Shown in pieces: positions 46,478 through 58,939 of a stretch of 64,000 bases of DNA. A program made the position numbers and the translations under genes. Numbering within the stretch: position 1 is the first letter of the stretch; every line of letters starts with the position of its first letter. This stretch comes from Amyelois transitella (taxonomy: Eukaryota; Arthropoda; Insecta; Lepidoptera; Pyralidae): contig NC_083506.1 in the NCBI RefSeq assembly GCF_032362555.1, forward strand, positions 5,875,501-5,939,500. Reading direction: 5' to 3'. Below the pieces are notes generated by a model, which saw nothing but the letters and a program-made list of their open reading frames with translations, made no database searches and had not been told where the DNA came from.

Positions 46478-47719
46478 TAGAGAAGAACTCTACTACTTTA
46501 ATTGTCACTGCTAAGAATAGATGTAAGTGTATATTTTCTTTCAGGAAACTTTTAGGGCTTAAAATAAGTAGGTTCTAATTTATGCCCAGTTGCATGTTCG
46601 TGAATACAAAATATGCGTAAGAACACGATCCAGAAAACTTAAGTCAGATAAATACACGGAGCTACTCTCGATGTGACCTCCCTTATCCTTTACAGGGAAC
46701 CGAATGCAGATAACCTCATGGTTGCCGTTTCCATTAATAATAATGGTAAAATAATTATAAAAACCCTTCAAGAAATATATAAGAAATGAAGCAATACAGA
46801 TACCATTAAACGCTTAATACACGTAGAGCTTCTTTAATGTATATTTTATTTCATACTCGTGCCTCGTAATTTCTAAACTGCGCGAGTTTTTACGATCGTT
46901 ATGCAAAATTTAGCTTTATTTATGGCTTTAGAACGCGGCCATATGATGTATTGTGCCAATTCATTTGTTTTAGCCTGCTGCGTTGACAGTCACAAATTTT
47001 TCACTGTAGAATCAGATTTCGATCGATGTTTCATGTGGATGAGTTTATTTAACTTACTTTGATGTTACAAACTTTCCATATTGTTTATAAATACATGAAT
47101 CTAGTAATGTAACGACAAAAATAAAATTAAGTAATTTTATCGCTTCTATTCACGAGTTTAAACATAATATAACTCATTAAAATATTGTGATTTCAGATAT
47201 TATTTGTCTTCATAAATATAACTCAATGTGGCCAAGCCAAAATCGAAAAAAAATGAAAAAATCTTGTAATGAGACTGAAAGGCAGGTGATAATCTTGATG
47301 GGGCGATTGGGGCTTAGCATCGCGCGGAACTGATTGATTAATGGGGCAGAATGCTTAACCCTCCCTTGTCGACCTTTGGTCTTTAGCGAAGACTTATATT
47401 CATATTAAAAACTTTAGTCCAATCTGTAATTATTGTGTGAACGTGAATTGTATATGTATACAGAATACAGAATATGTATTCTCTGAGGGATAGGCAGAGA
47501 CTATACCTTCCGCCTTGCCACACGTTTCCTGCAAATAGTTAATATGTCTATTATCATTGATATTTTCAGTCCCGTCTATTAAGACCACTCGTTACTGTTA
47601 CTTATACAAGTATAGCCAAGACATACAATAAAACAGTTTGTCTGTACAATGAGTACATTTTCAAAAAAATAATTACTACGATGAAGAAATAAAAAAAAAG
47701 TAACCGAGCATGAATTTGA

Positions 47720-48163
47720 AAAAATAAGTCGGTCTGTTTTTATGTTTGTTTGTACACGCTAATCTCCGGAACTACTGAACGGATTTTAATTAAACTTTTT
47801 TATAGTATAGCTCTTATGCCTGGTCAACATATAGGGTATAATTTATTTTGAATCTGGAACAACTGATACCGAACCATAACAACTCAGCTAAACTATAGGA
47901 AATATCGAAATGACGTCCTAACAAAAGTTGTTCGATCTGATAAGCATTTTCTGTTAGCGAATTAAAATCGAAGATCTGGAAGACCTGATGCAGAATCATT
48001 AAAGACCAGCTAAATCATCCGAATTATGGAAGATAAGTATTGACAAAAGTTGTTCAATCTGATGAGAAGCCAAAGCTAGGCTACTCTGTAATATGAACTG
48101 AACCTTGAGTAAATTTAAGCCTATACTTCGTATTTCCAATAACAGTTGCGGACAACAACTAGT
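47720..48163 (+). repeat. Interspersed repeat ending in CTAGT with internal duplication
   Basis: Starts near GTCTGTTTTTATGTTTG and GAACTACTGAACGGATTTTA and ends at ACAACTAGT. The word ACAAAAGTTGTTC.ATCTGAT occurs at 47,921 and 48,043, about 122 bp apart, marking an internal tandem duplication. Beginning and end are typical of short non-coding elements in moths and butterflies. Confidence 0.5.
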
Positions 48164-48537
48164 TCATTAATAATTTAAAAGTATTGACCTGACATATGCT
48201 CACATACGATATATCAGTATAATTAGTATAAATCAAATATTAATTACCGGTAAACGGCAAACACCGCGTAATCACCTGTATCTGAACCGCTAAATGAAGC
48301 GACGCGCAGCCGCTGTAATGCAAATATGGTTTCATAATTAACTTTAAATCACACAAACCAACTTATTGTATGACTGTTTATATCAAATAAGGCTCTGCTC
48401 TGATTCTCTTGAAAATTTATAAATAATATGTTTATTTTATAACTCATACCAATTATGACAATAGATATAAATCGGAGTATAAAGAATTTATATTATTTAC
48501 AATATTTACTTATAAAATTACTACAGAATTTATTCAT

Positions 48538-48626
48538 TACATACATACATATAATCACGTCTATATACCTTGCGGGGTAGACAGAGCCTACAGTCTTGTA
48601 AAGACTGATGGGCCACGTTTAGCTAT
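48538..48626 (+). repeat. Family A truncated copy
   Basis: ACATACATACATATAATCAC, CTTGCGGGGTAGACAGAGCC, the stem-loop CAGTCTTGTAAAGACTG and GGGCCACGTTTAGCTATTTA. Confidence 0.7.
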
Positions 48627-48779
48627 TTATTCATTACAAAAATTAAAAATCTAAACTAGTTAGAAATAACTATATATAGTCAGTGAAAACTGAAACAAAA
48701 CTCGTCAACCTACTGGACGAAGTTTTGCACAGTAAAATTCAAAAAGTTCGAACTCTTTACAGGTTCTTTAGCGTGCAGC

Positions 48780-51299
48780 AGTGAAGTAAGTCGATGTAAT
48801 CCTTGCAAGATTTCAGCTAGATCGGCCCGCGGTAAAGGGAGCAAGACGAGACGGCGCTCCCGAGGGCCTCGTTCGAGAGAAGCGATTTTCCGACGCTAGA
48901 TCTTTTGAAAATCGATGAGGTGTGTATACTTTTTGGCACAAAGTCGATTTATTCTAATTACCAGGCTTTTTCAAAAAACAAAGTCAAGTAGGTAGTAGGT
49001 TAAGAAAACAATCAAAAATATTTAGAGCGATCAAATCATTTTTTTAGAGCACAATCGTGCGAGCCACTTTCGCAGCTTGATCGGCTTCGAGTCAAAGAAA
49101 ACAAACATGAAAACCATGACGATCTTGGTCCCTAAGGTCTCGTTTCTTGCTGCTAGCTTTACTGATTAAATCTAGTCTTACGAGAAGCCTCACGTTCAGT
49201 GGACGATATGAAAAGTAAAGTGTGTTCATATTGTAAGAACGTGTCGAGGTCGTGTGATGGTGCCTGTATCTACTAACACCTTTCTCACATTGCATTTGTG
49301 CCTCACACATGTTTCTTCGTTGTGAAAATCTGCAAGTATTTTTTTGTGTATAGGCACGGTTGCTGTATTGTAAGGATTACTATAAGAGCATTCAATACGC
49401 TGTAGACCGAAAAACGTGGAAAGAAAAAATAAGAAAGGACCCCAGTCCCTGAAGCTTAATGGCGGGGGAAACACGACGAGAGAGAGAGATTCTATAAAAG
49501 CATGCGATACGAATGCATGCCAACGTTCGGCATTAGTCTGTACTGATATCTCTATGTCAGGGCATCTGAAGGCTGCACGATCCTTTTAACTATAGCTGTG
49601 TGATTTAAAGAAGCGCCATGAAAAGGTGGTTTTCCATTGAAATCCAATCAAATTTTATTCAAATACAACATTTTATTCATTATATGTATTGATTATGGGA
49701 CATTTCAACGTCATTAAATATTGTCATATCTTTAGGTCTCACTTCATTGGTTGACGTCAAATCAATTGCTTGAAACTAAGTTTAAATGAACAAACCTTAT
49801 GTATACTATACTACTACTATAAACAGAGCTTGTCACTGTAACATTCGAAGACAAATGCTACGCCGCAAAGGCCGAAGGAGAAGAATCTTTACTAACGGTG
49901 CATAAAATAATAACCTACGTATAAATAAACGTAAACTGATTTTGTTATTATTTTCTTGCAAAAATATTTCACACCAATTTTATTAAATATATAGTGGGAG
50001 ACTTTGACTGTCATAACACGCGAATAAGTACATGTATCTAATTTATAGAATTGATGTCAGTCGACATTAGGATCTTGTTACATACGACACCAAACAAATA
50101 GGTGTACACTTAATAATGATTGAACGTTAATTAAAACGACCAAACAACCTTTAACTTCATCAAGGTAATAACAATCTTAATGTGTATACATTTAGAGTGT
50201 AGATTTCGGTGTATGTTTTATTAAAATTTGATACGGTAAATAGGTGTCTGAGGGCGCAGGGGTATTAACACTGGCTTATGGCACTGTATTAATTTTGAAC
50301 CGTAGTAACTTACGTGGTGACAGAACTAAGACACCGACACATAACTCACTTTGTAAGGCAAATGAAACTGCTGCTAAATTTACTGTTATAATTTACTGAA
50401 TTCCTGCTCAAAGACTAGTGGAACTGTGGAGAACTGCGTGTTTTGGGTTGCGTTATGGTCTGCCATTATGAGTGTTTTATTCATAACGTTTGTAGTGTTA
50501 ATTTTATTAATGACTACTCATTGTTAGAGGATACGCTTTGCTATGAAAAGGTAAGGCTTAAGTTTTTTTATACAAATGAACCTGTGTTTGTTTATCCGTC
50601 TTTCACGTCAAAACCACTGAACTGACGTTCATGAAATTTTGTATTCTTACTAGTATAATGTGTAGTACGGAGCAGGACATAGGTTTTACGCGGACAGAGC
50701 CGCGGGCGAAATCTAGTCTGACTATATAACTCCCTCTCGTCAATGACATATACGTGGACTATGGAGTTGACAATCTTCATCTAGTGCAACAAACATGATA
50801 TATGGTGTATAAGGCAGGGTAACGAAGGTCACATTAGAGTTGCTTCGTGAAATCACATATTTTTAACTATTGTTGGGCTGTAGCCATAAATACTAAGACT
50901 AATTCAGACCTACTAATAATACTTCATGTTTGTTTTTTCATTCCTTTTCGGATCCTTTATTATATTGATTATTATATTGGTAGCCCCTTTATTTGTTTAT
51001 CATAATGACTTAAGTGTATCATGCTATGATGCGTAACTGATTTTTTGAAATCATACAAGAATATTATCCAAAAGCCAAGAATTTAAAAATGATCATACAT
51101 AAATATTTACTTAAATAACAACGATAAATACAAATTTTCAATTTCAAATATTTACAGTTTACGAATAATTACTTTAAGATTTAAAACAAAGTTCTTAAAG
51201 ATTGAATTGCAAATAAAATAAAAAAAGTTGCTCCATCTGTATACGAGTATTTCATTCCACTTAATATAAACAAGCAACAGCACGTGAAATTGCGAACAA
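48780..51299. other. Gene-free spacer with GC-richer islands
   Basis: GC-richer patches at 48,785-48,905 and 49,035-49,200 and a TATA-like word (CTATAAAAGC near 49,491) followed by two GCATGC palindromes stand out. An interspersed repeat ends at 50,717. No coding exon was supported. Confidence 0.35.
50540..50717 (+). repeat. Short interspersed repeat ending in CTAGT
   Basis: CTGTGTTTGTTTATCCGTCT, CTGAACTGACGTTCATGAAA and TTTTACGCGGACAGAGCCGC, ending GGGCGAAATCTAGT. It shares its layout with the element at 7182-7367. Confidence 0.5.
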
Positions 51300-51559
51300 A
51301 AAGAGAAGGGAAAATCACACTGAGCAGAGCTTCACGGGCCGACTCGGTTCGCGAACTACATTACAGTTTACATAAAAACATCGTGTTGAACGACAAAGGG
51401 GCATCAACTTTCCCAGCGAAGACATAAGCGAAATTGAATTACACATATTGAAAAAGAAATGTGTAGCTCCTTGGTAGGCGTGGTTTTGTTGAAGACTCCT
51501 CCTTCTCAGTGATCCGCGCATGAATAGTCGCCGTCGCGGCAAAGTCGCGCGGTGTATCA

Positions 51560-51863
51560 CAGCACGACTCAGTACCGACCTGAACTCAGGCTGGGACTGT
51601 ACCACGCCATCACGTAACTTTCCCACACGTTTTCACGAGTTTAGTTTGTGTTGCTGAACGCAAATATCCACTGGAGTTTGACTTTGCGGAATTAATAAGA
51701 GTTGCGGAGTGGGGCGCCGACGAAAATAAATATTAGACGATTACACCGCGCGTTCCTAAGTGAAAAACTTGTTGAGTGCTTGTGGAGACTGTGTATCAAA
51801 TTTGCTGTTTGTCTTAACAACGTGATTATGACTTTCAGATGATCATCTATATGAGTTATTTGC
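51560..51863 (+). promoter_or_regulatory. Candidate promoter and 5' untranslated exon of the next gene
   Basis: A GC-richer stretch (51,300-51,830) contains an initiator-like CTCAGTACC near 51,568 and ends at a strong donor, TTGC|GTAAGT (51,864). It could be the non-coding first exon of the gene whose signal-peptide exon lies at 63,122. This rests on signal words only. Confidence 0.25.
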
Positions 51864-52525
51864 GTAAGTACGTAAAAGTTTTTAAAAAGTTTGTTTCAAA
51901 TATTTAGTACATAAAGTATTTATTTGTATTACGAAAGTCGTTTAAACGAAAATTTAAAAATAACATAATATCAATAAATATGTATGCAGCGACTCACATT
52001 TTTCAATCAGTTACTCATCAGTAAACATTGCTTGCAAGGTTTAATCATAACATGAGTTTAATTAAAATGCAAATTGGAACGTAGTTATAGTGAAAACATT
52101 TTGATATGATCTGTGAATTTTCGTTTATTAAATGTTTTTTTAAACAAATACAACCTCAAAATTATGATTTAAAAAAAAATTTAAAAAACCTTCTTTGTCA
52201 AAAGATGGAAACGCCTTATTAATATCTATTTTTTTTCTATATCACTATGACTTCATTATCACTACCACAACATATAAACACATTGCGAAAGTATAATGTA
52301 CAGTGATAAAAAAAACAGCTGTCGACTGTCCGACCCGGGAATTTTGTACGCTACATTATATCGAATTTACGCCAGAAAATAAATATAACTTACATGGCAA
52401 CACACTCTATCGAAAATGTTGTCACTTTCTTTGAATTTGCTAACTATTGGCAAAATTTATTTAAATTTCATTTTTATCATCAAAATTATAATATTTAATT
52501 TATGTACATATATTATATAGTATAA

Positions 52526-52690
52526 ACTAGCTGTCCAGGCAATCGTTGTTTTGCCATAAAATAATTTTTAATCTCTAGTTTAAAAAATGTTAACCCTTCT
52601 CACTAAGGGGTATGAAAAATAAATGTTGGCTGATTCTCAGACCTACTCTATATAAACGAACATGTGACACGAGAATTTTATATATAAGAT
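52526..52690 (-). repeat. Interspersed repeat end (CTAGCTGTCC type)
   Basis: AACTAGCTGTCCAGGCAATC, GTTGTTTTGCCATAAAATAA and GATTCTCAGACCTACTCTAT form a word order I know from dispersed lepidopteran repeats. It is non-coding here. Confidence 0.5.
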
Positions 52691-52701
52691 TTATTCACTA
52701 A

Positions 52702-52954
52702 GTGAACAGATTGATTTATTAACAGACGTGTGCCGTGAGGTACCTGGCCCAATAAAAATAAAAGAATAGGACCACTCCATCTCGTTTCCATGGATAATGA
52801 TGAAAGGCGACTAAGGGATAGGCCTATATACTAAGGATTCTTCTTTTAGGCGATGGGCAAGCAACCTGTCACTATTTGAATCTCAATTCTATCATTAAAC
52901 CAAACAGCTGAACGTGAAGACCGTTAGCTATGTATGTATGTATGTGAACAGATT
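52702..52954 (-). mobile_element. Family A retroposon with internal deletion and probable TSD
   Basis: The direct repeat GTGAACAGATT occurs at 52,702-52,712 and 52,944-52,954 around the copy. The body has GTGCCGTGAGG, CCATGGATAATGATGAAAGG, GGGCAAGCAACCTGTCACTA and AACAGCTGAACGTG, but lacks most of the GACTGTTGG to GACGTGACT segment. It ends in (TATG)n. Confidence 0.7.
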
Positions 52955-53380
52955 TATTTTATATATTTTTTAATGAATGAAATAAAAAAATATTATTTAG
53001 TAGAATTTTATAAAAAGTCCTTGCTTTTTTAGGGCCAAATGGTAATAAACCCTTGTCATGTATTCTTTAATTCTGATATAATATAATTATATTTAAATCA
53101 AATTTAAATTTTACTAAGAGATCAATATTTTTAGATGTACATATGCAATATATATTTTTAGAAGATTCTTTTTCAAAAATGGTTTCCTTCGGTGCTATGA
53201 GCCCGTGGTCATCATCGTTCTCTGGTGTTCATCCGTGTTGCAGGGAAAATACCTGCAATCTGCCAAAAATCACAATACAGGAGTACAGTCAGATTTACTA
53301 AAAGAGAATCTAGTGCGAAGTTTTGTTATTTAGTTCATGTTAAGATAGGTTCCTAACCCATCATGAATCATGGTCACACT

Positions 53381-53434
53381 AGGTTAAAAATAATAACGAG
53401 TGGCATGTGATGGCACTCGTTAGTATTTTTACCT
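53381..53434. repeat. Hairpin with 21-bp arms
   Basis: The left arm ends AAAAATAATAACGAGTG. The right arm, reverse-complemented, ends AAAAATACTAACGAGTG. The arms extend outward to AGGT, giving one mismatch and one bulge over about 21 bp, with an 11-base loop. Confidence 0.75.
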
Positions 53435-54144
53435 ATGTATATGTGTATGTGTATGTTTGTGTGTATTTAGAAGGCAATATTTAATCTCTTTGCATATATA
53501 TAATGAAATGACCGATGTCACACTTGAAAAATATTGATAAAAATCGATAAGCGATCTATATATACAACACCGTATATATAACACCAACATAAGTCAGAAC
53601 CGTAATTATCAGAATTATGTACTGTATGTCTGTTTGTATTCGAATCACACGAAAACTATTGTTTCAATTTGAATGTGGTTTTCTCTGATGTCTTATTAGG
53701 CTTTCTCAGATGTGTTTGGCTTAGTTGAACTTAAAAACTAGTATTAAAAAATTTCTCCCCTCACCCCTCTAAAGAGCAATATAATATAGGAGGTCAGTTT
53801 TTATGTCGTGAGACTGTCAGTAAACTTTTACGCTCAAAAAATTGACAGGCAAAAGCTAGTACAAAATAAATAAAAGTACACAACAGTGCAACAAAATGCT
53901 GACCATAAATAAATTTGCAATAATCCAGCTGGATTTGAATGCTTTTATGCACCTGTACCACTGTTACATTTTCATTCACAGGTATTTTTACAGGAGCTAA
54001 TTTCAATGATTGTGCTATTCAAATAATTATTCTTCATTGGTTACCTATCCTCATAATTTGTACACATTCAAGGACAGGAATGTGAAAATTTTATTATAAT
54101 GTTTCTTCTTAGTCGTGTCACTCTTGACAGAGTGGTAGTGGTCA

Positions 54145-54390
54145 TCATGTAGTGTTGGAGGCGGGCGCCAATGTGCGCCTTACGATGTCCCGCCATTTCT
54201 CCCTGCTGGAAGTCATCCTGCTGCACTCGTTAAGTGAACCGCCAATCACAGACTTTATTTGGTCGGTCCATCGCATGGGTGACCTTCCGCGCGGTCGAGA
54301 GCCTTCCACTTTACCCTGGACAACAAGCCGTTCTATGGATCCGTTGCCTCTCCTTGTAACGTGTCCAAAGAATGAATGTTTAAACCCGCT
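54145..54390 (-). pseudogene. RTE-type LINE C-terminus fragment
   Basis: Minus-strand translation reads KHSFFGHVTRRGNGSIERLV, then VQGKVEGSRPRGRSPMRWTD, QIKSVIGGSLNECSRM and REKWRDIVRRTLAP before TGA. This is the standard end of RTE-like endonuclease/reverse-transcriptase proteins (FGHV.RR, GRSP.RW.DQIK, W..IVRR). The frame is open, but everything upstream of it is missing. Confidence 0.8.
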
Positions 54391-54722
54391 ATTTTACGCC
54401 GCATTGTGGATGCTACAAAAATAATAATCAAGGATTTTTTTATTCCACATATTATTATTTAGTTATTTTTGTAACACATAACTAATCAAGACTCTTTGAA
54501 GAAATAACACATTAAGGTAAGTTTATTACCTACTAACTTACTTGATACGCACATAATTGACTCACTCATTGTGTTAAGTTAATGGAAACGACATGAATCA
54601 AAAAGTATTATTACAAATTGGTAACCAAACCTAAGTTGTCCTTATGTTGAAAATAAGTTCACAATGTATAATATATATATATATACTAACCACATGTATA
54701 CATATATGTATATTGTTTTATG

Positions 54723-54806
54723 AAACAATGCCTCTTTTGGGAAGGAGCAGGCAGAGAGTTATTAAGATTTAAGAAACATATGTTCTCAACTCTCTTCATG
54801 CAACCT
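54723..54806 (+). repeat. Family C fragment
   Basis: GCCTCTTTTGGGAAGGAGCA, GGCAGAGAG and CTCTCTTCATGCAA. Confidence 0.45.
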
Positions 54807-55569
54807 TTATAATGTGTAATAAAATGTCAGGCTTGTGACACTATACGAATGATCTTGGTTTTATATAAAGACTTGAGTGCTAACTTAAAGTCTGGGTAGC
54901 AATAAACTTAGAGCATATCATTACCAATAAAATTTAGTTGGTTCTACCCTTTGTATTACCGGGAGAGGCTATTTGGCAATGTGGGAAATTAATATTACCC
55001 TTCAATTAATAAAGCATATTATTTTAGGCCCAAAGAACACCATTACAAAATTTCATAAAGCTAATTAAAATTTAACTGTAAACTTTTAACTTAATGTTTT
55101 TTTTCTGTTCTATATGATTAATTAATAATTTCTACCCTCTTATCTTTAATATTTATATCTTACTCAAATCCTATGTTAGAGTCAATACATATTTTTAAGT
55201 TGTTCATTAACTTAAAAGCTTCTTGAAAGCTTAACAAGAAGCTTCGTCAGTTTTACAAAATGCGAACCAACATAATTTAATATTCTATTCATTTTCTGTA
55301 TGAATTTCTGTGTACCTAAAAATTTGAGAGCTTTGATAAAAAGCTGCGGGCTTTTTATTACTCTCTGTCTGTATTTGAAAGTTATTTTCGTTTAATAATG
55401 TAATTGGTAAGTATAGACCATAATTCCTACCTTGAGTTTAATTTCTTAGTATGCGTTTTTGAAAAGAACTTAAGTGTGTATCTTAGTTGATTACTTGAAA
55501 TTATTTCGTACGTTCCCGGTTGCACCCACTTGCGTGCCGCACGGTTCTGGATTTTTGTGAAAGTTCTCA

Positions 55570-55680
55570 CCACTGCCTGGCAGCCTGTTTGGTGCAGTGG
55601 TTTCTCTTTTCTCGCCTCTGAATCAAAAGGTTCCGGGTTCAATCTCCGAGAAGATCACGATGTAAAAAATAACTTATTCT
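55570..55680 (+). repeat. tRNA-derived SINE, second type
   Basis: A box TGGTGCAGTGG (55,590-55,600) and B box-like GGTTCAATCTCC (55,636-55,647) are spaced as in tRNA-derived SINEs. The body GATCACGATGTAAAAAATAA follows. Confidence 0.55.
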
Positions 55681-57535
55681 GATTAGCTTGCGTCTTGGAT
55701 ATTTATTAATCTAAAGTATTTTATTACAAAATATATTTATTTATTATCTCATTAAGACAACTATTTTCGATTCTGAATATACAATTACTCTCTTATTCCG
55801 TTGCTTAAATATTCACATTATGTACTTTACAAATACCACTAGTTTAGTTTGAGCATTCTCTTACAACATTGAAACATGCATGATCAACATGTTTTTATCA
55901 GAACTCACATTGGTAATGGATTTAGAAATATTTATTTTGCTTATGTAATCAAAAACCCTCAGAATAACATTTTCTTAATCTAAGAGTTTTAGATTCCCAA
56001 ATTATTCTATAATTTTCGAAACTACTCGTATTAGGAACTGTGTGTCAACAATGTTATCTTAATGCTTTCTAAATTCAATTTATTTATGCGGTGTATTATC
56101 ACTTAAGCATTGAAAAATGTCTTATAAATCTTGATAGAATATCATATGAAATGTGGTGTTTCAATAAAACAAGGTGAGTGGAAAATCCCACCACACAGTG
56201 GTTTCCGTGTCACAAGTCGTAGTTAATATACTTATTAACGTTAAGTTAGTATCCTATAAGTCTGAAACTAACTTTAGGGCCAGATAAATCTGTGTTATTA
56301 GTCTATATATGTGTGCGTGTCATCTGCTGTGTTTGTCGCATATTAAGTATCTTTAGCTATTACAGTGTCACGTTTCATACAGAATAATAAGATTCCACTT
56401 TAATATAATTCATGCCACACCATTTTAATAGTATAGAATCGAAAATTTACAGCTCAATATAAATCAGAGTATAAGTATTCCTCCTTATAATTTATGGAAC
56501 ACTCGTACCCCCTTGTTGGAGTAATGGATGCGCCCACAGATATCAGCAGTTCCCGTCTCTAAATAACTCACTGCTCAGGAAACGTAGACTCACTCGTGAC
56601 TACAGAGCCACTTTGTTTCTCACACTATTAAGATAAGAAATAGACGAATAAAAATCACCTTTATCACTGTAACGCCTGTAATTGTTTTTTAACGGTTCCG
56701 GAATGCGTAAAATTTGAATTTCACTTTGATTTTAGATAAGTTTAGGGTAAGTTATACATACAGAGATTGCTTTCAGGAATTGCTTTTTTTTTGGAAATAC
56801 AGTTTATGTAGTAAAATAAAGTATTGTGCTTGTGTGTTAAAATAATTGTCTTAAATTTCTACATATAAATAAATAATTTTAATCTTCTGTCTGCATGTCA
56901 CATTAGCTAATACGATTTTGCCTTTCTCATCTACTTGTACAACTGAAACCATTTAAAAAAACATATCGTATCTACATATACCATAAAAGACACTGCACCA
57001 TCACAGCAGAAACAGAATCGTCAGAATGAAATTCACCAAGCAATTTCAATTACATGTTCATTTTAATGCACCGTACAATATCCAATCAAACATGAGAAAT
57101 GCCAGACATTCGGCGCCAAGCACTTTGAAAATAAAATGCCGTCCGCCTATAAAGTTGATTCCCCGAAAATAAATTTTCAGCTTCAGTCAGTGTCCGTCGA
57201 AAATCAATAGCCGGCCAATATGTGCCTATCATTTTGACATCTAGAGTTTTGTGTGAGTTAGGTTTATGCCACACGATACTTTTTGTGAATATGTTTAAGG
57301 CGACATTTAAATAGTTGTGCCGGGAAATGTAAATTTACTGCATGCTGTTTTAACATTTATTTTATTACAACCGTCCTTGTTTTCTCGACAACGTAATAAT
57401 ATAATAAATAAACTAGAGAAAAATATTATGATCAATATTATAACGAGACCTAATGAATCGTTAAAGAATCGTTCTAGATACCCAATTTTAGAAGCGAGCC
57501 CATGCAAATTCTTGCTCTTCCTCCTTGCGTAAATG

Positions 57536-57660
57536 CCGGTTCCATCCTCACCTCTGGCATGGTGTTCAAGGTGCGCCTTTCATCATAATTCTGGATAAAA
57601 TAAGTCAGGTTATACAGAAATCGACTCCTGGCTGTTTTTCTAACCCACTTTGAATCGTGG
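57536..57660 (+). repeat. Family B repeat copy
   Basis: CCGGTTCCATCCTCACCTCT, GGTGCGCCTTTCATCATAAT, AAATAAGTCAGGTTATACAG and AAATCGACTCCTGGCTG. A family A fragment follows directly. Confidence 0.5.
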
Positions 57661-57674
57661 TAAAAGCTGAATTT

Positions 57675-57775
57675 GATGATCCCTTAGTCGCATTTCACAA
57701 CATCTATAGAAAAGAAGAGGAGTTATCCTTTTCTGAATTCCCATTGGTACCAAGCGGGGGGCTCGGGACAATATT
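57675..57775 (+). repeat. Family A hairpin-half fragment, degenerate
   Basis: GATCCCTTAGTCGCATTTCA, CAACATCTATAGAAAAGAAG and ATTGGTACCAAGCGGGGGGC match the hairpin half of the plus-orientation copies. Confidence 0.5.
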
Positions 57776-58704
57776 ACTGTACTACACTGTAATAGCGTTG
57801 AACCAAGCTCTCCAAATAAACAAAATTAACAAAATATAGACAATTTCTGTTTGAAGAATTATAATGGCTACGGTGTACCTTGCTAGAGTCACATTGTATA
57901 CACCCTTTACTCTTACACGGTCAAAATTATTTGCAGTATTGTATGACGGGCAGTTTTTGCGTGACGTAAAACCATGTAATGACAGCCATTCATTAGGGTC
58001 TGCTGTGTTCGCGTCAATATTAAATGGCAGAATACTGACCTATAAGGTATACGAGATAGTAAGTATATCATATAAGTAGATGTTTTTAAAACTTTGCACT
58101 AAAACCATGAGTGGGGAATAATGATTATTTATTACGTTGGTACTTCAAATAATGATATATGATAAGAAATAAAATAAATTTATAAATAGAAAAACAATTT
58201 ATATGACCGATCTTATTATAAAGAAATACAAAGATTCATCCGATCGATTTTCTGTATACATACAAAAACAAAAGGCGATAGACTCGCATACTTGTATTTT
58301 GTCATCAAAAGCCAAAAAAAGTAATTTATAAGAAATTTAATTAAGCAGAGAACTTTTTGACAAATGCGCGAAAATAAACCTCAAGTGAAGTAAGGATCTA
58401 CTGACTATTAATTTTAAAATAAATTATTTTCTTTTCCCTATATAAACAAAAATATAAAATCATCTGCTCTAAAAAATAATCCATGAACTATCCAATTAAT
58501 ATGTCACATATGGCATGGCCAGAATTATCCTAATGAAAATGATTGTTGAAATACTAATCACTTGATTGCACCAAAATCAGGGATACCATCAGTGGTCGAG
58601 TCCTGATTACACAGTTTATAATTGGTACTCTTACAAATGAACTCAGTGCCAATATGTCGATAGCGGGAGTCAAATATAAAAAGTATAGAATTAACTCTTT
58701 AGTA

Positions 58705-58795
58705 TGTAGTGCACTATGGCGCAGTACTATTGTGCATGCCTCTGTTACAAGGCTATGGGTTTGATCACTGATCAGGCTTTAATGAATAACAAACT
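58705..58795 (+). repeat. tRNA-derived SINE head
   Basis: A box TGGCGCAGTAC (58,717-58,727) and B box GGTTTGATCAC (58,758-58,768). The downstream ATGAATAACAAACTTTTTCTG resembles other SINE bodies. Confidence 0.5.
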
Positions 58796-58939
58796 TTTTC
58801 TGATGTACCTGAGTTTTGTACGATTAGAATAATTACTAAAATATAATAAAGTTGATTTAGAACAAAAACGAAATAGAGCTACAGCTATTAAATACTAATG
58901 ATTTATATATTTATGTACAACCACAAAAAGATTATTATA

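Larger units (their letters stand above)
42104..48537. other. Gene-free spacer
   Basis: AT-rich, without convincing exons. It holds a family B copy (43,240), a GC-richer island at 44,230-44,360, a perfect palindrome (46,436), a family C trace near 47,470-47,535, and an interspersed repeat with an internal duplication (47,720). Confidence 0.4.

Noticed and set aside
51315..51626. 103-codon minus-strand frame
   Set aside because: Arginine-rich composition follows from local GC content; no domain or splice context supports it.
54152..54424. 90-codon plus-strand frame
   Set aside because: It is the shadow of the RTE reverse-transcriptase fragment encoded on the other strand.
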